A DNA stretch of 64,000 nucleotides, taken from positions 192,320,936-192,384,935 of the forward strand of contig CM077676.1 of NCBI GenBank assembly GCA_039707655.1. The letters run 5' to 3'. This DNA comes from Elymus sibiricus. Its lineage: Eukaryota; Streptophyta; Magnoliopsida; Poales; Poaceae. How positions within the stretch are numbered: position 1 is the first letter of the stretch; each line of letters opens with the position of its first letter. A model generated the notes under the pieces. It did no database searches, was not told where the DNA came from, and saw only the letters and a list, made by a program, of their open reading frames with translations. Shown in pieces: positions 33,611 to 45,942 of this stretch. The translations under genes were made by a program, and so were the position numbers.

Positions 33611-34631
33611 ATAGGGTGGCGGTGAAGTCACGTGCTCGTCTCGGCGTCCGTCATTGCTACCGCGACGATGTCAGCCTCGACTCGCGTAACCCTAATTTAG
33701 ACAGGGTGGCGGTGGTGTCACGTGCTCGTCTCGGCGTCCGTCGTCGCTACCGCGACGACGTCCGACTCGACACGCGTAACCCTAAGTTATACAGGGTGGC
33801 GGTGGTGTCACGTGCTCGTCTCGGCGTCCGTCGTCGCTACCGCGACGACGTCCGCCTCGACTCGCGTAACCCTAAGATAGCCAGGGTGACAGTGGTGTCA
33901 CGTGCTCGTCTAGGCGTCCGTCGTCGCTACCGCGACGACGTCCGCCTCGACTAGCGTAACCCTAGGATAAATAGGGTTTCGGTGGTGTCACGTGCTCGTC
34001 TCGGCGTCCGTCGTCGCTACCGCGACGACGTCCGCCTCGACTCGCGTAACCCTAAGTTAGACAGGGTGGCAGTGGTGTCACGTGCTCGTCTCGGCATCCG
34101 TCGTCGCTACTGCGACGACGTCTGCCTCGACTCGCGTAACCCTAAGTTAGCCAGGGTGGCAGTGTTGTCACGTGCTCGTCTCGGCGTCCGTCGTCGCTAC
34201 CGCGACGACGTCCGCCTCGACTCGCGTAACCCTAAGATAGACAGGGTGGCAGTGGTGTCACGTGCTCGTCTCGGCGTCCGTCGTCGCTACCGCAAAGACG
34301 TCCGCCTCGACTCGCGTAACCCTAAGTTAGACAGGGTGGCAGTGGTGTCACGTGCTCGTTTCGACGTCTGCCTCGACTCGCGTAACCCTAAGTTAGACAG
34401 GGTGGCGGTGGTGTCACGTGCTCGTCTCGGCGTCCGTCGTCGCTACCGCGACGACGTCCGCCTCGACTCGCGTAACGCTAAGATATACAGGGTGGCGGTG
34501 GTGTCACGTGCTCGCCTCGGCATCCGTCATCGCTACCGCGACGACGTCAGCCTCGACTCGCGTATCCCTAATTTAGACAGGGTGGCGGTGGTGTCACGTG
34601 CTCGTCTCGGCGTCCGTCGTCGCTACCGCGG

Positions 34632-35876
34632 CGACGTCCGCCTCGACACGCGTAACCCTAAGTTAGACAGGGTGGCCGTGGTGTCGCGTGCTTGTCTCGG
34701 CGTCCGTCGTCGCTACCGCGACGACGTCCTCCTCGACTCGCGTAACCCTAAGATAGACAGGGTGGCGGTGGTGTCACGTGCTCGTCTCGGTGTCCGTCGT
34801 CGCTACCGCGACGACGTCCGCCTCGACTCGCGTAACACTAAGATAGCCAGGGTGGCAGTGGTGTCACGTGCTCGTCTAGGCGTCTGTCGTCGCTACCGCG
34901 ACGACGTCCGCCTCGACTCGCGTAACCCTAGGATAAACAGGGTGGCGGTGGTGTCACGTGCTCGTCTCGGCGTCCGTCGTCGCTACCGCGAGGACGTCCG
35001 CCTCGACTCGCATAACCCTAAGTTAGACAGGGTGGCGGTGGTGTCACGTGCTCGTCTCGGCGTCCGCCGTCGCTACCGCGACGACATCCGCCTCGACTCG
35101 CCTAACCCTAAGATAGACAGGGTGGCAGTGGTGTCACGTGCTCGTCTCGGCGTCCGCCGTCGCTACCGCGACGACATCCGCCTCGACTCGCCTAACCCTA
35201 AGATAGACAGGGTGGCAGTGGTGTCACGTGCTCGTCTCGGCGTCCGTCGTCGCTACCGCGACGACGTCCGCCTTGACTCGCGTAAACCTAAGATAGACAG
35301 GGTGGCGGTGTTGTCACGTGCTCGTCTCGGCGTCCGTCGTCGCTACCGCAACGACGTCCGCCTCGACACGCGTAACCCTAAGTTAGACAGGGTGGCCGTG
35401 GTGTCGCGTGCTTGTCTCGGCGTCCGTCGTCGCTACCGCGACGACGTCCTCCTCGACTCGCGTAACCCTAAGATAGACAGGGTGGCGGTGGTGTCACGTG
35501 CTCGTCTCGGTGTCCGTCGTCGCTACCGCGACGACGTCCGCCTCGACTCGCGTAACACTAAGATAGCCAGGGTGGCAGTGGTGTCACGTGCTCGTCTAGG
35601 CGTCTGTCGTCGCTACCGCGACGACGTCCGCCTCGACTCGCGTAACCCTAGGATAAACAGGGTGGCGGTGGTGTCACGTGCTCGTCTCGGCGTCCGTCGT
35701 CGCTACCGCGAGGACGTCCGCCTCGACTCGCATAACCCTAAGTTAGACAGGGTGGCGGTGGTGTCACGTGCTCGTCTCGGCGTCCGCCGTCGCTACCGCG
35801 ACGACATCCGCCTCGACTCGCCTAACCCTAAGATAGACAGGGTGGCAGTGGTGTCACGTGCTCGTCTCGGCGTCCG
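34632..35876 (+). repeat. 720-bp-offset tandem copy in f of S2
   Basis: Positions 34632-35156 match 35352-35876 over 525 bp without a difference that I can see, including the rare GTCCTCCTCG and CGCGAGGACG variants. The flanks differ at 34630-34631 against 35350-35351, and at 35157 against 35877. The first copy also holds a tandem duplication of one monomer with CGACGACATCCGCC (35044-35133 and 35134-35223). Confidence 0.87.
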
Positions 35877-36660
35877 TCGTCGCTACCGCGACGACATCCG
35901 CCTCGACTCGCTTAACCCTAAGTTAGACAGGGTAGCGGTGGTGTCACGTGCTCGTCTTGGCGTCCGTCGTCGCTACCGCGACGACGTCCGCCTTGACTCG
36001 CGTAACCCTAAGATAGACAGGGTGGCAGTGGTGTCACGTGCTCGTCTCGGCGTCCGTCGTCGCTACCGCAAAGACGTCCGCCTCGACTCGCGTAACCCTA
36101 AGTTAGACAGGGTGGCAGTGGTGTCACGTGCTCGTTTCGACGTCTGCCTCGACTCGCGTAACCCTAAGTTAGACAGGGTGGTGGTGGTGTCACGTGCTCG
36201 TCTCGGCGTCCGTCGTCGCTACCGCGACGACATCCGCCTCGACTCGTGTAACGCTAAGATATACAGGGTGGCGGTGGTGTCACGTGCTCGCCTCGGCATC
36301 CGTCATCGCTACCGCGACGACGTCAGCCTCGACTCGCGTATCCCTTATTTAGACAGGGTGGCGGTGGTGTCACGTGCTCGTCTCGGCGTCCGTCGTCGCT
36401 ACCGCGACGACGTCCGCCTCGACACGGGTAACCCTAAGTTAGACAGGGTGGCCGTGGTGTCGCGTGCTTGTCTCGGCGTCCGTCGTCGCTACCGCGACGA
36501 CGTCCGCCTCGACTCGCATAACCCTAAGTTAGACAGGGTGGCGGTGGTGTCACGTGCTCGTCTCGGCGTCCGCCGTCGCTACCGCGACGACGTCCGCCTC
36601 GACTCGCCTAACCCTAAGATAGACAGGGTGGCAGTGGTGTCACGTGCTCGTCTCGGCGTC

Positions 36661-37200
36661 CGTCGTCGCTACCGCGACGACGTCCGCCTTGACTCGCGTA
36701 AACCTAAGATAGACAGGGTGGCGGTGTTGTCACGTGCTCGTCTCGGCGTCCGTCGTCGCTACCGCGACGACGTCCGCCTCGACTCGCTTAACCCTAAGTT
36801 ATACAGGGTAGCGGTGGTGTCACGTGCTCGTCTCGGCGTCCGTCGTCGCTACCGCGACGACGTCCGCCTCGACTCGCGTAACGCTAAGATAGACAGGGTG
36901 GCGGTGGTGTCACGTGCTCGTCTCGGCGTCCGTCGTCGCTACCGCGACGACGTCCGCCTTGACTCGCGTAAACCTAAGATAGACAGGGTGGCGGTGTTGT
37001 CACGTGCTCGTCTCGGCGTCCGTCGTCGCTACCGCGACGACGTCCGCCTCGACTCGCTTAACCCTAAGTTATACAGGGTAGCGGTGGTGTCACGTGCTCG
37101 TCTCGGCGTCCGTCGTCGCTACCGCGACGACGTCCGCCTCGACTCGCGTAACGCTAAGATAGACAGGGTGGCGGTGGTGTCACGTGCTCGTCTCGGCGTC
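36661..37200 (+). repeat. 270-bp tandem duplication (3 monomers, two copies)
   Basis: Copy 1 is 36661-36930 and copy 2 is 36931-37200. The three units are the CGCGTAAACCTAAG monomer, the CTTAACCCTAAGTTATAC monomer and the CGTAACGCTAAG monomer. f of S3 (54229-56855) has this trio only once. Confidence 0.88.
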
Positions 37201-37497
37201 CGTCGTCGCTACCGCGACGACGTTCGCCTCGACTCGCGTAACGCTAAGATAGATCGGGTGGCGGTGGTGTCACGTGCTCATCTCGGCGTCCGTCGTCGCT
37301 ACCGCAAAGACGTCCGCCTCGACTCGCGTAACCCTAAGTTAGACAGGGTGGCAGTGGTGTCACGTGCTCGTTTCGACGTGTGCCTCGACTCGCGTAACCC
37401 TAAGTTAGCCAGGGTGGCGGTGGTGTCACGTGCTCGTCTCGGCGTCGGTCGTCGCTACCGCGACGACGTCCGCCTCGACTCGTTAACCCTAAGTTAA

Positions 37498-40400
37498 ATA
37501 GGGTGGCGGTGAAGTCACGTGCTCGTCTCGGCATCCGTCATCGCTACCGCGACGACGTCAGCCTCGACTCGCGTAACCCTAATTTAGACAGGGTGGCGGT
37601 GGTGTCACGTGCTCGTCTCGGCGTCCGTCATCGCTACCGCGACGACGTCCGCCTCGACACGCGTAACCCTAAGTTAGACAGGGTGGCGGTGGTGTCGCGT
37701 GCTCGTCTCGGCGTCCGTCGAAACTACCGCGACGACGTCCGCCTCGACTCGCGTAACCCTAAGATAGACAGGGTGGCGGTGGTGTCACGTGCTGGTCTCG
37801 GTGTCCGTCGTCGCTACCGCGACGACGTCCGCCTCGACTAGCGTAACCCTAGGATAAACAGGGTTTCGGTGGTGTCACGTGCTCGTCTCGGCGTCCGTCG
37901 TCGCTACCGCGATGACGTCCGCCTCGACTTGCGTAACCCTAAGTTAGACAGGGTGGCAGTGGTGTCACGTGCTCGTCTCGGCATCCGTCGTCGCTACCGC
38001 GACAACGTCTGCCTCGACTCGCATAACCCTAAGTTAGCCAGGGTGGCAGTGTTGTCACGTGCTCGTCTCGGCGTCCGTCGTCGCTACCGCGACGACGTCC
38101 GCCTCGACTCGCGTAACCCTAAGATAGACAGGGTGGCAGTGGTGTCACGTGCTCGTCTCGGCGTCCGTCGTCGCTACCGCAAAGACGTCCGCCTCGACTC
38201 GCGTAACCCTAAGTTAGACAGGGTGGCAGTGGTGTCACGTGCTCGTTTCGACGTCTGCCTCGACTCGCGTAACCCTAAGTTAGACAGGGTGGCGGTGGTG
38301 TCACGTGCTCGTCTCGGCGTCCGTCGTCGCTACCGCGATGACGTCCGCCTCGACTCGCGTAACGCTAAGATATACAGGGTGGCGGTGGTGTCACGTGCTC
38401 GCCTCGGCATCCGTCATCGCTACCGCGACGACGTCAGCCTCGACTCGCGTAACGCTAAGATATACAGGGTGGCCGTGGTGTCGCGTGCTTGTCTCGGCGT
38501 CCGTCGTCGCTACCGCGACGACGTCCGCCTCGACTCGCGTAACCCTAAGATAGACAGGGTGGCGGTGGTGTCACGTGCTCGTCTCGGTGTCCGTCGTCGC
38601 TACCGCGACGACGTCCGCCTCGACTCGTGTAACACTAAGATAGCCAGGGTGGCAGTGGTGTCACGTGCTCGTCTAGGCGTCTGTCGTCGCTACCGCGACG
38701 ACGTCCGCCTCGACTCGCGTAACCCTAGGATAAACAGGGTGGCGGTGGTGTCACGTGCTCGTCTCGGCGTCCGTCGTCGCTACCGCGACGACGTCCGCCT
38801 CGACTCGCATAACCCTAAGTTAGACAGGGTGGCGGTGGTGTCACGTGCTCGTCTCGGCGTCCGCCGTCGCTACCGCGACGACGTCCGCCTCGACTCGCCT
38901 AACCCTAAGATAGACAGGGTGGCAGTGGTGTCACGTGCTCGTCTCGGCGTCCGTCGTCGCTACCGCGACGACGTCCGCCTTGACTCGCGTAAACCTAAGA
39001 TAGACAGGGTGGCGGTGTTGTCACGTGCTCGTCTCGGCGTCTGTCGTCGCTACCGCGACGACGTCCGCCTCGACTCGCTTAACCCTAAGTTAGACAGGGT
39101 AGCGGTGGTGTCACGTGCTCGTCTCGGCGTCCGTCGTCGCTACCGCGACGACGTCCGCCTCGACTCGCGTAACCCTAAGATAGGCAGGGTGGCAGTGGTG
39201 TCACGTGCTCGTCTCGGCGTCCGTCGTCGCTACCGCAAAGACGTCCCCCTCGACTCGCGTAACCCTAAGTTAGACAGGGTGGCAGTGGTGTCACGTGCTC
39301 GTTTCGACGTCTGCCTCGACTCGCGTAACCCTAAGTTAGACAGGGTGGTGGTGGTGTCACGTGCTCGTCTCGGCGTCCGTCGTCGCTACCGCGACGACGT
39401 CCGCATCGACTCGTGTAACGCTAAGATATACAGGGTGGCGGTGGTGTCACGTGCTCGCCTCGGCATCCGTCATCGCTACCGCGACGACGTCAGCCTCGAC
39501 TCGCGTATCCCTAATTTAGACAGGGTGGCGGTGGTGTCACGTGCTCGTCTCGGCGTCCGTCGTCGCTACCGCGACGACGTCCGCCTCGACACGCGTAACC
39601 CTAAGTTAGACAGGGTGGCCGTGGTGTCGCGTGCTTGTCTCGGCGTCCGTCGTCGCTACCGCGACGACGTCCGCCTCGACTCGCGTAACCCTAAGATAGA
39701 CAGGGTGGCGGTGGTGTCACGTGCTCGTCTCGGTGTCCGTCGTCGCTACCGCGACGACGTCCGCCTCGACTCGCGTAACACTAAGATAGCCAGGGTGGCA
39801 GTGGTGTCACGTGCTCGTCTAGGCGTCTGTCGTCGCTACCGCGACGACGTCCGCCTCGACTCGCGTAACCCTAGGATAAACAGGGTGGCGGTGGTGTCAC
39901 GTGCTCGTCTCGGCGTCCGTCGTCGCTACCGCGACGACGTCCGCCTCGACTCGCATAACCCTAAGTTAGACAGGGTGGCGGTGGTGTCACGTGCTCGTCT
40001 CGGCGTCCGCCGTCGCTACCGCGACGACGTCCGCCTCGACTCGCCTAACCCTAAGATAGACAGGGTGGCAGTGGTGTCACGTGCTCGTCTCGGCGTCCGT
40101 CGTCGCTACCGCGACGACGTCCGCCTTGACTCGCGTAAACCTAAGATAGACAGGGTGGCGGTGTTGTCACGTGCTCGTCTCGGCGTCCGTCGTCGCTACC
40201 GCGACGACGTCCGCCTCGACTCGCTTAACCCTAAGTTATACAGGGTAGCGGTGGTGTCACGTGCTCGTCTCGGCGTCCGTCGTCGCTACCGCGACGACGT
40301 CCGCCTCGACTCGCGTAACGCTAAGATAGACAGGGTGGCGGTGGTGTCACGTGCTCGTCTCGGCGTCCGTCGTCGCTACCGCGACGACGTTCGCCTCGAC

Positions 40401-40664
40401 TCGCGTAACGCTAAGATAGATAGGGTGGCGGTGGTGTCACGTGCTCATCTCGGCGTCCGTCGTCGCTACCGCAAAGACGTTCGCCTCGACTCGCGTAACC
40501 CTAAGTTAGACAGGGTGGCAGTGGTGTCACGTGCTCGTTTCGACGTCTGCCTCGACTCGCGTAACCCTAAGTTAGACAGGGTGGCGGTGGTGTCACGTGC
40601 TCGTCTCGGCGTCGGTCGTCGCTACCGCGACGACGTCCGCCTCGACTCGCTAACCCTAAGTTAA
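37498..40664 (+). repeat. Module g of S2, first (36 monomers)
   Basis: It has the same length as g at 15287 and 56856 and carries the same AAA trinucleotide (37721-37723). TAG is at 37839-37841. Class changes include TAGGCAGGG near 39182, GACGTCCCCCTCG near 39241 and GTCCGCATCGAC near 39401; the two following g modules inherit these. Confidence 0.9.
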
Positions 40665-43600
40665 ATAGGGTGGCGGTGAAGTCACGTGCTCGTCTCGGCA
40701 TCCGTCATCGCTACCGCGACGACGTCAGCCTCGACTCGCGTAACCCTAATTTAGACAGGGTGGCGGTGGTGTCACGTGCTCGTCTCGGCGTCCGTCGTCG
40801 CTACCGCGACGACGTCCGCCTCGACACGCGTAACCCTAAGTTAGACAGGGTGGCGGTGGTGTCGCGTGCTCGTCTCGGCGTCCGTCGTCGCTACCGCGAC
40901 GACGTCCGCCTCGACTCGCGTAACCCTAAGATAGACAGGGTGGCGGTGGTGTCACGTGCTGGTCTCGGTGTCCGTCGTCGCTACCGCGACGACGTCTGCC
41001 TCGACTAGCGTAACCCTAGGATAAACAGGGTTTCGGTGGTGTCACGTGCTCGTCTCGGCGTCCGTCGTCGCTACCGCGATGACGTCCGCCTCGACTCGCT
41101 TAACCCTAAGTTAGACAGGGTAGCGGTGGTGTCACGTGCTCGTCTCGGCGTCCGTCGTCGCTACCGCGACGACGTCCGCCTCGACTCGCGTAACCCTAAG
41201 ATAGGCAGGGTGGCAGTGGTGTCACGTGCTCGTCTCGGCGTCCGTCGTCGCTACCGCAAAGACGTCCCCCTCGACTCGCGTAACCCTAAGTTAGACAGGG
41301 TGGCAGTGGTGTCACGTGCTCGTTTCGACGTCTGCCTCGACTCGCGTAACCCTAAGTTAGACAGGGTGGTGGTGGTGTCACGTGCTCGTCTCGGCGTCCG
41401 GCGTCGCTACCGCGACGACGTCCGCATCGACTCGTGTAACGCTAAGATATACAGGGTGGCGGTGGTGTCACGTGCTCGCCTCGGCATCCGTCATCGCTAC
41501 CGCGACGACGTCAGCCTCGACTCGCGTAACGCTAAGATATACAGGGTGGCCGTGGTGTCGCGTGCTTGTCTCGGCGTCCGTCGTCGCTACCGCGACGACG
41601 TCCGCCTCGACTCGCGTAACCCTAAGATAGACAGGGTGGCGGTGGTGTCACGTGCTCGTCTCGGTGTCCGTCGTCGCTACCGCGACGACGTCCGCCTCGA
41701 CTCGTGTAACACTAAGATAGCCAGGGTGGCAGTGGTGTCACGTGCTCGTCTAGGCGTCTGTCGTCGCTACCGCGACGACGTCCGCCTCGACTCGCGTAAC
41801 CCTAGGATAAACAGGGTGGCGGTGGTGTCACGTGCTCGTCTCGGCGTCCGTCGTCGCTACCGCGACGACGTCCGCCTCGACTCGCATAACCCTAAGTTAG
41901 ACAGGGTGGCGGTGGTGTCACGTGCTCGTCTCGGCGTCCGTCGTCGCTACCGCGACGACGTCCGCCTTGACTCGCGTAAACCTAAGATAGACAGGGTGGC
42001 GGTGTTGTCACGTGCTCGTCTCGGCGTCTGTCGTCGCTACCGCGACGACGTCCGCCTCGACTCGCTTAACCCTAAGTTAGACAGGGTAGCGGTGGTGTCA
42101 CGTGCTCGTCTCGGCGTCCGTCGTCGCTACCGCGACGACGTCCGCCTCGACTCGCGTAACCCTAAGATAGGCAGGGTGGCAGTGGTGTCACGTGCTCGTC
42201 TCGGCGTCCGTCGTCGCTACCGCGACGACGTCCGCCTTGACTCGCGTAAACCTAAGATAGACAGGGTGGCGGTGTTGTCACGTGCTCGTCTCGGCGTCTG
42301 TCGTCGCTACCGCGACGACGTCCGCCTCGACTCGCTTAACCCTAAGTTAGACAGGGTAGCGGTGGTGTCACGTGCTCGTCTCGGCGTCCGTCGTCGCTAC
42401 CGCGACGACGTCCGCCTCGACTCGCGTAACCCTAAGATAGGCAGGGTGGCAGTGGTGTCACGTGCTCGTCTCGGCGTCCGTCGTCGCTACCGCAAAGACG
42501 TCCCCCTCGACTCGCGTAACCCTAAGTTAGACAGGGTGGCAGTGGTGTCACGTGCTCGTTTCGACGTCTGCCTCGACTCGCGTAACCCTAAGTTAGACAG
42601 GGTGGTGGTGGTGTCACGTGCTCGTCTCGGCGTCCGTCGTCGCTACCGCGACGACGTCCGCATCGACTCGTGTAACGCTAAGATATACAGGGTGGCGGTG
42701 GTGTCACGTGCTCGCCTCGGCATCCGTCATCGCTACCGCGACGACGTCAGCCTCGACTCGCGTATCCCTAATTTAGACAGGGTGGCGGTGGTGTCACGTG
42801 CTCGTCTCGGCGTCCGTCGTCGCTACCGCGACGACGTCCGCCTCGACACGCGTAACCCTAAGTTAGACAGGGTGGCCGTGGTGTCGCGTGCTTGTCTCGG
42901 CGTCCGTCGTCGCTACCGCGACGACGTCCGCCTCGACTCGCGTAACCCTAAGATAGACAGGGTGGCGGTGGTGTCACGTGCTCGTCTCGGTGTCCGTCGT
43001 CGCTACCGCGACGACGTCCGCCTCGACTCGCGTAACACTAAGATAGCCAGGGTGGCAGTGGTGTCACGTGCTCGTCTAGGCGTCTGTCGTCGCTACCGCG
43101 ACGACGTCCGCCTCGACTCGCGTAACCCTAGGATAAACAGGGTGGCGGTGGTGTCACGTGCTCGTCTCGGCGTCCGTCGTCGCTACCGCGACGACGTCCG
43201 CCTCGACTCGCATAACCCTAAGTTAGACAGGGTGGCGGTGGTGTCACGTGCTCGTCTCGGCGTCCGCCGTCGCTACCGCGACGACGTCCGCCTCGACTCG
43301 CCTAACCCTAAGATAGACAGGGTGGCAGTGGTGTCACGTGCTCGTCTCGGCGTCCGTCGTCGCTACCGCGACGACGTCCGCCTTGACTCGCGTAAACCTA
43401 AGATAGACAGGGTGGCGGTGTTGTCACGTGCTCGTCTCGGCGTCCGTCGTCGCTACCGCGACGACGTCCGCCTCGACTCGCTTAACCCTAAGTTATACAG
43501 GGTAGCGGTGGTGTCACGTGCTCGTCTCGGCGTCCGTCGTCGCTACCGCGACGACGTCCGCCTCGACTCGCGTAACGCTAAGATAGACAGGGTGGCGGTG

Positions 43601-43921
43601 GTGTCACGTGCTCGTCTCGGCGTCCGTCGTCGCTACCGCGACGACGTTCGCCTCGACTCGCGTAACGCTAAGATAGATAGGGTGGCGGTGGTGTCACGTG
43701 CTCATCTCGGCGTCCGTCGTCGCTACCGCAAAGACGTCCGCCTCGACTCGCGTAACCCTAAGTTAGACAGGGTGGCAGTGGTGTCACGTGCTCGTTTCGA
43801 CGTCTGCCTCGACTCGCGTAACCCTAAGTTAGACAGGGTGGCGGTGGTGTCACGTGCTCGTCTCGGCGTCGGTCGTCGCTACCGCGACGACGTCCGCCTC
43901 GACTCGCTAACCCTAAGTTAA
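40665..43921 (+). repeat. Module g' of S2, second (37 monomers)
   Basis: It lacks AAA at the diagnostic position. The stretch after TAG (41006-41008) is shortened, and it includes a 270-bp tandem duplication at 41941-42480. Short units lie near 41327, 42558 and 43796. Length equals 37 x 90 minus 72 and 1. Confidence 0.87.
41941..42480 (+). repeat. 270-bp tandem duplication (3 monomers, two copies)
   Basis: Copy 1 is 41941-42210 and copy 2 is 42211-42480. It starts at the same monomer type (CGCGTAAACCTAAG) as the 36661 duplication, followed by a CTTAACCC unit and a TAGGCAGGG-linked unit. GGCGTCTGTCG marks the second unit in both copies. Confidence 0.88.
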
Positions 43922-45942
43922 ATAGGGTGGCGGTGAAGTCACGTGCTCGTCTCGGCATCCGTCATCGCTACCGCGACGACGTCAGCCTCGACTCGCGTAA
44001 CCCTAATTTAGACAGGGTGGCGGTGGTGTCACGTGCTCGTCTCGGCGTCCGTCGTCGCTACCGCGACGACGTCCGCCTCGACACGCGTAACCCTAAGTTA
44101 GACAGGGTGGCGGTGGTGTCGCGTGCTCGTCTCGGCGTCCGTCGTCGCTACCGCGACGACGTCCGCCTCGACTCGCGTAACCCTAAGATAGACAGGGTGG
44201 CGGTGGTGTCACGTGCTGGTCTCGGTGTCCGTCGTCGCTACCGCGACGACGTCTGCCTCGACTAGCGTAACCCTAGGATAAACAGGGTTTCGGTGGTGTC
44301 ACGTGCTCGTCTCGGCGTCCGTCGTCGCTACCGCGATGACGTCCGCCTCGACTCGCTTAACCCTAAGTTAGACAGGGTAGCGGTGGTGTCACGTGCTCGT
44401 CTCGGCGTCCGTCGTCGCTACCGCGACGACGTCCGCCTCGACTCGCGTAACCCTAAGATAGGCAGGGTGGCAGTGGTGTCACGTGCTCGTCTCGGCGTCC
44501 GTCGTCGCTACCGCAAAGACGTCCCCCTCGACTCGCGTAACCCTAAGTTAGACAGGGTGGCAGTGGTGTCACGTGCTCGTTTCGACGTCTGCCTCGACTC
44601 GCGTAACCCTAAGTTAGACAGGGTGGTGGTGGTGTCACGTGCTCGTCTCGGCGTCCGGCGTCGCTACCGCGACGACGTCCGCATCGACTCGTGTAACGCT
44701 AAGATATACAGGGTGGCGGTGGTGTCACGTGCTCGCCTCGGCATCCGTCATCGCTACCGCGACGACGTCAGCCTCGACTCGCGTATCCCTAATTTAGACA
44801 GGGTGGCGGTGGTGTCACGTGCTCGTCTCGGCGTCCGTCGTCGCTACCGCGACGACGTCCGCCTCGACACGCGTAACCCTAAGTTAGACAGGGTGGCCGT
44901 GGTGTCGCGTGCTTGTCTCGGCGTCCGTCGTCGCTACCGCGACGACGTCCGCCTCGACTCGCGTAACCCTAAGATAGACAGGGTGGCGGTGGTGTCACGT
45001 GCTCGTCTCGGTGTCCGTCGTCGCTACCGCGACGACGTCCGCCTCGACTCGCGTAACACTAAGATAGCCAGGGTGGCAGTGGTGTCACGTGCTCGTCTAG
45101 GCGTGTGTCGTCGCTACCGCGACGACGTCCGCCTCGACTCGCGTAACCCTAGGATAAACAGGGTGGCGGTGGTGTCACGTGCTCGTCTCGGCGTCCGTCG
45201 TCGCTACCGCGACGACGTCCGCCTCGACTCGCATAACCCTAAGTTAGACAGGGTGGCGGTGGTGTCACGTGCTCGTCTCGGCGTCCGCCGTCGCTACCGC
45301 GACGACGTCCGCCTCGACTCGCCTAACCCTAAGATAGACAGGGTGGCAGTGGTGTCACGTGCTCGTCTCGGCGTCCGTCGTCGCTACCGCGACGACGTCC
45401 GCCTTGACTCGCGTAAACCTAAGATAGACAGGGTGGCGGTGTTGTCACGTGCTCGTCTCGGCGTCCGTCGTCGCTACCGCGACGACGTCCGCCTCGACTC
45501 GCTTAACCCTAAGTTATACAGGGTAGCGGTGGTGTCACGTGCTCGTCTCGGCGTCCGTCGTCGCTACCGCGACGACGTCCGCCTCGACTCGCGTAACGCT
45601 AAGATAGACAGGGTGGCGGTGGTGTCACGTGCTCGTCTCGGCGTCCGTCGTTGCTACCGCGACGACGTTCGCCTCGACTCGCGTAACGCTAAGATAGATA
45701 GGGTGGCGGTGGTGTCACGTGCTCATCTCGGCGTCCGTCGTCGCTACCGCAAAGACGTCCGCCTCGACTCGCGTAACCCTAAGTTAGACAGGGTGGCAGT
45801 GGTGTCACGTGCTCGTTTCGACGTCTGCCTCGACTCGCGTAACCCTAAGTTAGACAGGGTGGCGGTGGTGTCACGTGCTCGTCTCGGCGTCGGTCGTCGC
45901 TACCGCGACGACGTCCGCCTCGACTCGCTAACCCTAAGTTAA
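43922..45942 (+). repeat. Module g'' of S2, third (23 monomers)
   Basis: The 2,021 bp equal 23 x 90 minus 48 and 1. It has the g' front half including the CCGGCGTCGC unit near 44655, then goes directly to the GCGTATCCCTAATTTAG unit near 44780. A GCGTGTGTCG change near 45103 and a GTTGCTACC change near 45650 are private. Confidence 0.87.

Larger units (their letters stand above)
24001..34240 (+). repeat. 5,120-bp tandem duplication (58 monomers, two copies)
   Basis: Copy 1 is about 24001-29120 and copy 2 about 29121-34240. The unit equals 58 x 90 minus four short units (96) and four 1-bp deletions. Line-by-line sampling and comparison of the translated frames show near identity; the one difference I located is CGACGACA ending at 28730 against CGACGACG ending at 33850. 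The upstream flank differs (CCTAGGATAA before 24001, CCTAAGATAG before 29121), and after copy 2 the sequence returns to normal f order. Confidence 0.9.
33611..37497 (+). repeat. Module f of S2 (44 monomers, internal duplications)
   Basis: The 3,887 bp equal 44 x 90 minus three short units and 1. This is 9 monomers more than f of S1 and 14 more than f of S3. Extra units come from a copy at 720-bp offset (from 34632), a single-monomer duplication (35044-35223) and a 270-bp duplication (36661-37200). The TAG monomer is at 33952-33954. It ends with GGCGTCGGTCG and CTCGTTAACCC. Confidence 0.86.
37498..45942 (+). repeat. Three tandem g modules in S2 (3,167, 3,257 and 2,021 bp)
   Basis: Modules starting at 37498, 40665 and 43922 all have the g head (GGCATCCGTCATCGC), a TAG monomer and the GGCGTCGGTCG / CTCGCTAACCC end. 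Copies 2 and 3 share a shortened front half after the TAG monomer (CTTAACCC following CGCGATGACG near 41085 and 44341) and a CCGGCGTCGC unit near 41398 and 44655. Copy 3 therefore derives from copy 2 or both from a common intermediate. Confidence 0.87.
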
